From positions 1-10,033 of the forward strand of contig DAWU01000044.1 of NCBI GenBank assembly GCA_002506105.1: a stretch of DNA of 10,033 nucleotides. The letters are read 5' to 3'. Position numbers and translations under genes: made by a program. Positions within the stretch are counted from its first letter, which is position 1. Each line of letters begins with the position of its first letter. Shown piece by piece: positions 6,904 to 10,033 of the stretch. The notes beneath the pieces were generated by a model. It searched no databases, was not told where the DNA came from, and worked only from the letters and a program-made list of their open reading frames with translations. The stretch comes from Methanolinea sp. UBA275 (GTDB taxonomy: Archaea; Halobacteriota; Methanomicrobia; Methanomicrobiales; Methanospirillaceae).

Positions 6904-6911
6904 TTATTTGA
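6904..6911 (-). promoter_or_regulatory. Weak TATA-like element for the iron operon
   Basis: The minus strand reads CAAATAAT about 24-28 nt before the ATG at 6881, which would give a leaderless transcript and fits the absence of a ribosome site. A CATACAAAT further upstream is an alternative. No classical DtxR operator dyad is obvious; the perfect 8-bp palindrome GCCCGGGC at 6895-6902 lies between the element and the start codon. Confidence 0.25.
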
Positions 6912-7009
6912 GAATTTGTATGAACTATCTGCCAGGAAATGATTCCCCGTGTGTCTTTCTTGTGAATGCTGACGAGGGGATTCCTATTATGGACGGCTCG
7001 ATCGTATTG

Positions 7010-7037
7010 ATTACTTGTGCTACTCAATTCTAGTAAT
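7010..7037. repeat. Short inverted repeat upstream of the chemotaxis promoter
   Basis: ATTACT (7010-7015) and AGTAAT (7032-7037) are exact reverse complements separated by 16 nt. Extending outward to 10 nt per arm keeps 8 of 10 pairs. It ends about 12 nt before the TATA box at 7050, a position where an archaeal activator or repressor could bind. The arms are AT-rich in an AT-rich spacer, so chance is a real possibility. Confidence 0.3.
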
Positions 7038-7049
7038 TATTAACAATGA

Positions 7050-7058
7050 TTTAATATA
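7050..7058 (+). promoter_or_regulatory. TATA box for the mcp-cheW-cheR unit
   Basis: TTTAATATA with A-rich sequence upstream (AACAATGA), about 42 nt before the GTG at 7096. The expected start of transcription is near 7080, giving a leader of about 15 nt that contains the ribosome site. Position and sequence both fit an archaeal promoter. Confidence 0.6.
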
Positions 7059-7085
7059 GGACTTCAGAGACAGTATCATAAATAA

Positions 7086-7090
7086 GGGTG
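7086..7090 (+). promoter_or_regulatory. Ribosome binding site supporting the GTG start of the MCP gene
   Basis: GGGTG ends 5 nt before the GTG at 7096 and pairs with part of the archaeal 16S 3' end. The protein begins MKKGTL at this GTG, and no in-frame ATG is closer to a ribosome site. Confidence 0.5.
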
Positions 7091-7095
7091 GCATT

Positions 7096-8673
7096 GTGAA
7101 AAAAGGAACTCTTGCGGACGTTCAGGAAATAATAAAAAAGGGAGCGTCCTACCAGGCGGCAATTGATATCGACAAGGTGGATCCCGGATGTCGCGAGTAT
7201 GCAGACACGATCAACTCGCTCTTAAAGACCACGGAAGGCCTGCGGATCCAGAACCAGATCGTATTTACAGAAAATCCGCTTCCGATTTTGATCTTTGACA
7301 AGAACTGGAACATCATCACTGCGAACCAGGCATACGCCGATCTCTCGGGCATTGAACGGAGCAAACTCCGGAGCATGAATGCCAAGAGCTTCAAAGTCCT
7401 CGAACAGAAGGGTGAAGGACTCAAGGTAGCATTCACGAACAAGAAGCGGAGTTACGGCGAGGTTACCGTCGATATGCCGACCGGTATCAGGATTCTCGAG
7501 CAGTACGGGATACCGATCCTTGACGAGCAGGGCGAGGTCAGGACCCTCTTTGTTATCTACAACAACATCACCGAGCGGCGTACCCTAGAGGACAGGCTGA
7601 AGAGGAGTGTATCAGAGATAGGGGAGATCCTTGCAAATATTTCCCGCGGGGATCTGACAAGGAAAGCCACGGTATTCGAGCATGATCCGCTCGACCAGGT
7701 GAAACAAAACCTGAACCAGACTGTTGACAGGCTGACTGCGCTTATCTCCGACACCATGAAAGTGGTGGAAGAACTTGACCAGGCGATGAACGATATCCTC
7801 ACCGGGACCGATGAAGTTGCACGAGCCTCCCAGACTGTTGCCACCACCGCCCAGAAGACCTCCGATGATGCAAAGACCCAGCTGAAGCAGCTCGAACAGG
7901 TCAGCAAGGAAGTCTCCGAACTGGCCAGTGCTGTGGAGAAGATAGCGCATGCATCCCAGGACATGGCGCAGACTTCCAGGACAGTCCTGAACACTGAGGA
8001 ACAAGCCCGGAAGCTCGGGAAGGATGCTACCGGAAAGATGAATGCGGTCCAGGATCTCTCGAAGACGGCAATGGAGGAGATGGTCACGCTTGACAAAAAG
8101 ACCCAAGAGATCAGCAATATCGTGAAAGTCATCACCGATATCGCCAACCAGACCAACCTCCTTGCCCTGAATGCCGCGATCGAGGCTGCCCGGGCAGGGG
8201 AAGCCGGGCGTGGATTCGCTGTCGTCGCCGGAGAAGTGCGGAACCTCGCGGGGGGGTCCAAGAATGCCACCAAGAATATCGACAATGTGATCCGGGGCAT
8301 CTCCGATTCCAGCGGGAACACGGTCAATTCCATGAAGAAGGCCTACGATGAGATCGTGACCGGCATCAAGAGCGTGGAGATCACGATTGAAGCGCTGAAC
8401 CAGATGGCAGCAGGGATCAGGACCACTGCCGAGAGTGTTGCAGCAATCTCGAGGGAGACCGAGAACCAGGCAGTTGCGACCGGAAACGTGATGAATAATG
8501 TGGAACTCGTTCACGATCAGATCGCCCAAAACGAGAGGAACACCGAACAGCTTGCTGCCCTTGCCGAAGAGAGCAGCGCCTCCATCGAGGAGATTGCAAG
8601 CGCCACGAACGAGATCAGGCAGAAGATGGGCCACTGCAGGGAGATCATGGGATCCTTCAGGCTGAAATCCTGA
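7096..8673 (+). CDS. Soluble PAS-domain methyl-accepting chemotaxis protein
   Basis: A 525-residue receptor without any membrane segment or signal peptide, so it is expected to be cytoplasmic. Residues about 1-50 are a helical lead. A PAS domain follows at about 52-160 (FTENPLPILIFDKNWNIITA to FVIYNNITERR), then a HAMP-like linker at about 166-220 (ISRGDLTRKATVFEHDPLDQ) and a long coiled-coil MCP signalling domain at about 225-520. The hairpin tip is conserved: ITDIANQTNLLALNAAIEAA at 346-365, then RAGEAGRGFAVVAGEVRNLA. Just after the tip, residues 386-387 are Gly-Gly (LAGGSKNATKNI), where related receptors usually have polar residues such as Glu. There is no NWETF-type CheR tether at the C-terminus. 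It senses an intracellular cue, possibly redox or a small ligand through PAS; the cofactor is unknown. It is followed within 20 nt by cheW and is probably cotranscribed with cheW and cheR. Confidence 0.93.
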   Translation: MKKGTLADVQEIIKKGASYQAAIDIDKVDPGCREYADTINSLLKTTEGLRIQNQIVFTENPLPILIFDKNWNIITANQAYADLSGIERSKLRSMNAKSFKVLEQKGEGLKVAFTNKKRSYGEVTVDMPTGIRILEQYGIPILDEQGEVRTLFVIYNNITERRTLEDRLKRSVSEIGEILANISRGDLTRKATVFEHDPLDQVKQNLNQTVDRLTALISDTMKVVEELDQAMNDILTGTDEVARASQTVATTAQKTSDDAKTQLKQLEQVSKEVSELASAVEKIAHASQDMAQTSRTVLNTEEQARKLGKDATGKMNAVQDLSKTAMEEMVTLDKKTQEISNIVKVITDIANQTNLLALNAAIEAARAGEAGRGFAVVAGEVRNLAGGSKNATKNIDNVIRGISDSSGNTVNSMKKAYDEIVTGIKSVEITIEALNQMAAGIRTTAESVAAISRETENQAVATGNVMNNVELVHDQIAQNERNTEQLAALAEESSASIEEIASATNEIRQKMGHCREIMGSFRLKS

Positions 8674-8693
8674 AGGGCCGGGAATTGAGTATC

Positions 8694-9173
8694 ATGACGA
8701 AAATCCTGGAGTTCAAGCTGGGTGGAAACTACTATGCCATGGACATCCACTTCACGAGGGAGATCGTAGAGTCCCTCCCCATCACTCCCATCCCGAGAAC
8801 CCCCGGATTTATTGCAGGGATGACGAATATCAGGGGCGAGATCACCACCATTATTGCCATTCATGAACTGATCGGGATTTCCAGCCAGGAGCAGATGCCC
8901 TCGTCAGAAAAGTTCATCATTTTCGTCCCCGAGGCCGCCAAAGGAGACAATATAGGGATGATGGTCGACGAGGTCTACAGTGTGCTCGATGTGAATGAAG
9001 AGGATATCGAGTATTCTCAAAATGGAGACACGAATGAGAAAAAGACCTTTATCAAAGGCGTCATCCGCCTCCAGGACAGCCACGAAGGAAAAGATAAGCC
9101 CTCCGTGTCACAAAGGCTCGTTTTATATCTTGATATCGACAAGCTCATATCAGATCTCTTCGAGAAAGCCTAA
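8694..9173 (+). CDS. cheW: Chemotaxis adaptor protein CheW
   Basis: A 159-residue coupling protein that links receptors to the kinase CheA. It shows the CheW fold signatures: ILEFKLGGNYYAMDI at the N-terminus, then PRTPGFIAGMTNIRGEITTI with the conserved NIRG turn, then IGMMVDEVYSVLDV and FIKGVIRL. After NIRGEITTI it reads IAIHEL where many CheW proteins have a D-L-R type sequence, a mild departure. A charged insertion (QDSHEGKDKPSVSQ) precedes the last strand, RLVLYLDIDKL. A TTG at 8685 is open in frame, but the ATG at 8694 gives the usual family start, with GGGA at 8680-8683 about 10 nt upstream. It lies 20 nt after the receptor gene and 21 nt before cheR. CheA is not in the window, so the kinase must be encoded elsewhere. 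Confidence 0.93.
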   Translation: MTKILEFKLGGNYYAMDIHFTREIVESLPITPIPRTPGFIAGMTNIRGEITTIIAIHELIGISSQEQMPSSEKFIIFVPEAAKGDNIGMMVDEVYSVLDVNEEDIEYSQNGDTNEKKTFIKGVIRLQDSHEGKDKPSVSQRLVLYLDIDKLISDLFEKA

Positions 9174-9194
9174 ACGCTGAGATCATGGGGATTT

Positions 9195-9989
9195 ATGGAC
9201 GAATTTCAGGCACTGCTCCAGACTATCCAGCGACTGTTCGGTATACAGTGCACCAGTTACAAGGAAGATTACATCAAGCGACGCCTGGCATCGCGGATGA
9301 ATGCACGGCACATCAAGACCTACAAGGAATACCAGGAATTTCTTCTCCAGAACAAGGATGAGCACGAACCGCTCAAGAACGCGCTCACCATCAACGTCAC
9401 AAAGTTTTTCAGGGACACCCCTGTCTACGAGACACTCCGATCCGAGATCTTCCCTCCCATCCTCAGGCAGAGGAAGAAGCTTCGCCTCTGGAGTGCCGGG
9501 TGCTCTTCGGGAGAGGAGCCCTATTCCTATGCCATCATGCTCTATGATACGACCACCATCATGAAAGATGTGGACTGGATGATCACCGCGACCGATATCG
9601 ACGAGGTGATTCTTAAAAGAGCACGGGAAGGCATTTACGAGAAATCATCCTTAGAATTTGTGACCGAGAGCCAGCTCCGCCGCCATTTCAAAGCCCTTGA
9701 TGACGGGCGATACGAGATAAAGCCCCACATCAAGGAGAAAGTCAGGTTCCAGCACCATGATCTCATGACCAGCGTTCCCATAAGCAGGAATTTTGACATT
9801 ATATCATGCCGGAACGTCACCATTTACTTCTCGGACAAGCAGAAAAACGATCTTGTTAAGATGTTCCACCAGGGGCTGAGTCCGGGTGGTTTTTACGTTA
9901 TGGGTATGTCCGAGTTCCTCGGACGGGAAGTCGAGAGTTATTTTTCCACGTACAAGCCGCTCCAGAAGATCTTCGTCCGCAAGGACTGA
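9195..9989 (+). CDS. cheR: Chemotaxis protein methyltransferase CheR
   Basis: SAM-dependent methyltransferase that methylates glutamates of receptor coiled coils for adaptation. The 264-residue product is near the usual length. The N-terminal all-helical domain (about 1-70) includes YIKRRLASRM and the conserved LTINVTKFFRD. The catalytic domain has SAM motif I LWSAGCSSGEEPYSYAI (98-114), the acidic ATDID (131-135) and FDIISCRNVTIYF (200-212), where T replaces the common L of NVLIYF. The C-terminus (GGFYVMGMSEFLG) matches the family. The ATG at 9195 is the natural start, with GGGG at 9187-9190 as a weak ribosome site; an ATG at 9185 is out of frame. It is the last gene of the mcp-cheW-cheR unit seen here. 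The adjacent receptor is its obvious substrate. Confidence 0.96.
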   Translation: MDEFQALLQTIQRLFGIQCTSYKEDYIKRRLASRMNARHIKTYKEYQEFLLQNKDEHEPLKNALTINVTKFFRDTPVYETLRSEIFPPILRQRKKLRLWSAGCSSGEEPYSYAIMLYDTTTIMKDVDWMITATDIDEVILKRAREGIYEKSSLEFVTESQLRRHFKALDDGRYEIKPHIKEKVRFQHHDLMTSVPISRNFDIISCRNVTIYFSDKQKNDLVKMFHQGLSPGGFYVMGMSEFLGREVESYFSTYKPLQKIFVRKD

Positions 9990-10004
9990 AATATTTTCAA
10001 AAAG

Positions 10005-10013
10005 TTATTTATA
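10005..10013 (+). promoter_or_regulatory. Possible promoter of the next gene beyond the right edge
   Basis: TTATTTATA preceded by CAAAAAG, a good BRE plus TATA arrangement, 16-24 nt after the cheR stop. It points to a plus-strand start of transcription at about the window end (near 10035). The T and A runs here could instead belong to the cheR terminator region. Confidence 0.4.
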
Positions 10014-10033
10014 GTTAAGAACCTATTATATTA

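Noticed and set aside
7557..8634. Long minus-strand open frames (258 and 340 codons) opposite the MCP gene
   Set aside because: They mirror the codon pattern of the clear MCP reading frame, have no recognisable domain, and overlap a well-supported gene completely.

Overview
The window looks like a chromosomal piece of a methanogenic archaeon, most likely order Methanomicrobiales (Methanoregula-like). The reasons are an archaeal-type diphthine synthase next to a DUF357 protein, KaiC/RecA-like proteins with degenerate P-loops, archaeal TATA-type promoter elements, and a bacterial-style chemotaxis set. The order is inferred from general resemblance, not from a database match. Genes are tightly packed, and no rRNA, tRNA, CRISPR array, insertion sequence or phage gene was seen.

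Left part (20-6881), all on the minus strand. Read in the direction of transcription it begins at 6881 with a DtxR-type metalloregulator carrying a C-terminal FeoA domain. This overlaps feoB (ferrous iron transporter) by ATGA. Next come a RecA/KaiC-like protein without a usable Walker A lysine (3687-4394) and, again overlapping by ATGA, a fusion of a degenerate KaiC-like domain to a small GTPase of the MglA-like/COG2229 type (2527-3690). After a gap of about 56 nt come dph5 and a protein with two DUF357-type repeats. After a further 103 nt gap holding a possible promoter comes a flippase-like membrane protein (20-1048). A TATA-like element inside the 3' end of feoB sits about 30 nt before the ATG of the RecA-like gene, so the ATPase/GTPase pair may also be expressed without the iron genes.

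Middle (6882-7095). A 214 nt divergent intergenic region holds a good TATA box for the rightward genes, an imperfect inverted repeat just upstream of it, and a weak TATA-like element for the leftward iron operon.

Right part (7096-9989), plus strand. A compact chemosensory set: a soluble PAS-containing methyl-accepting chemotaxis protein, CheW and the methyltransferase CheR. CheA, CheB and CheY are not in the window. A BRE/TATA-like sequence after cheR suggests that a new transcription unit starts just beyond the right edge.

The part most likely to be new biology is the pair of degenerate RecA-like proteins, one fused to an apparently intact small GTPase, translationally coupled to each other and placed directly behind an iron-uptake operon.
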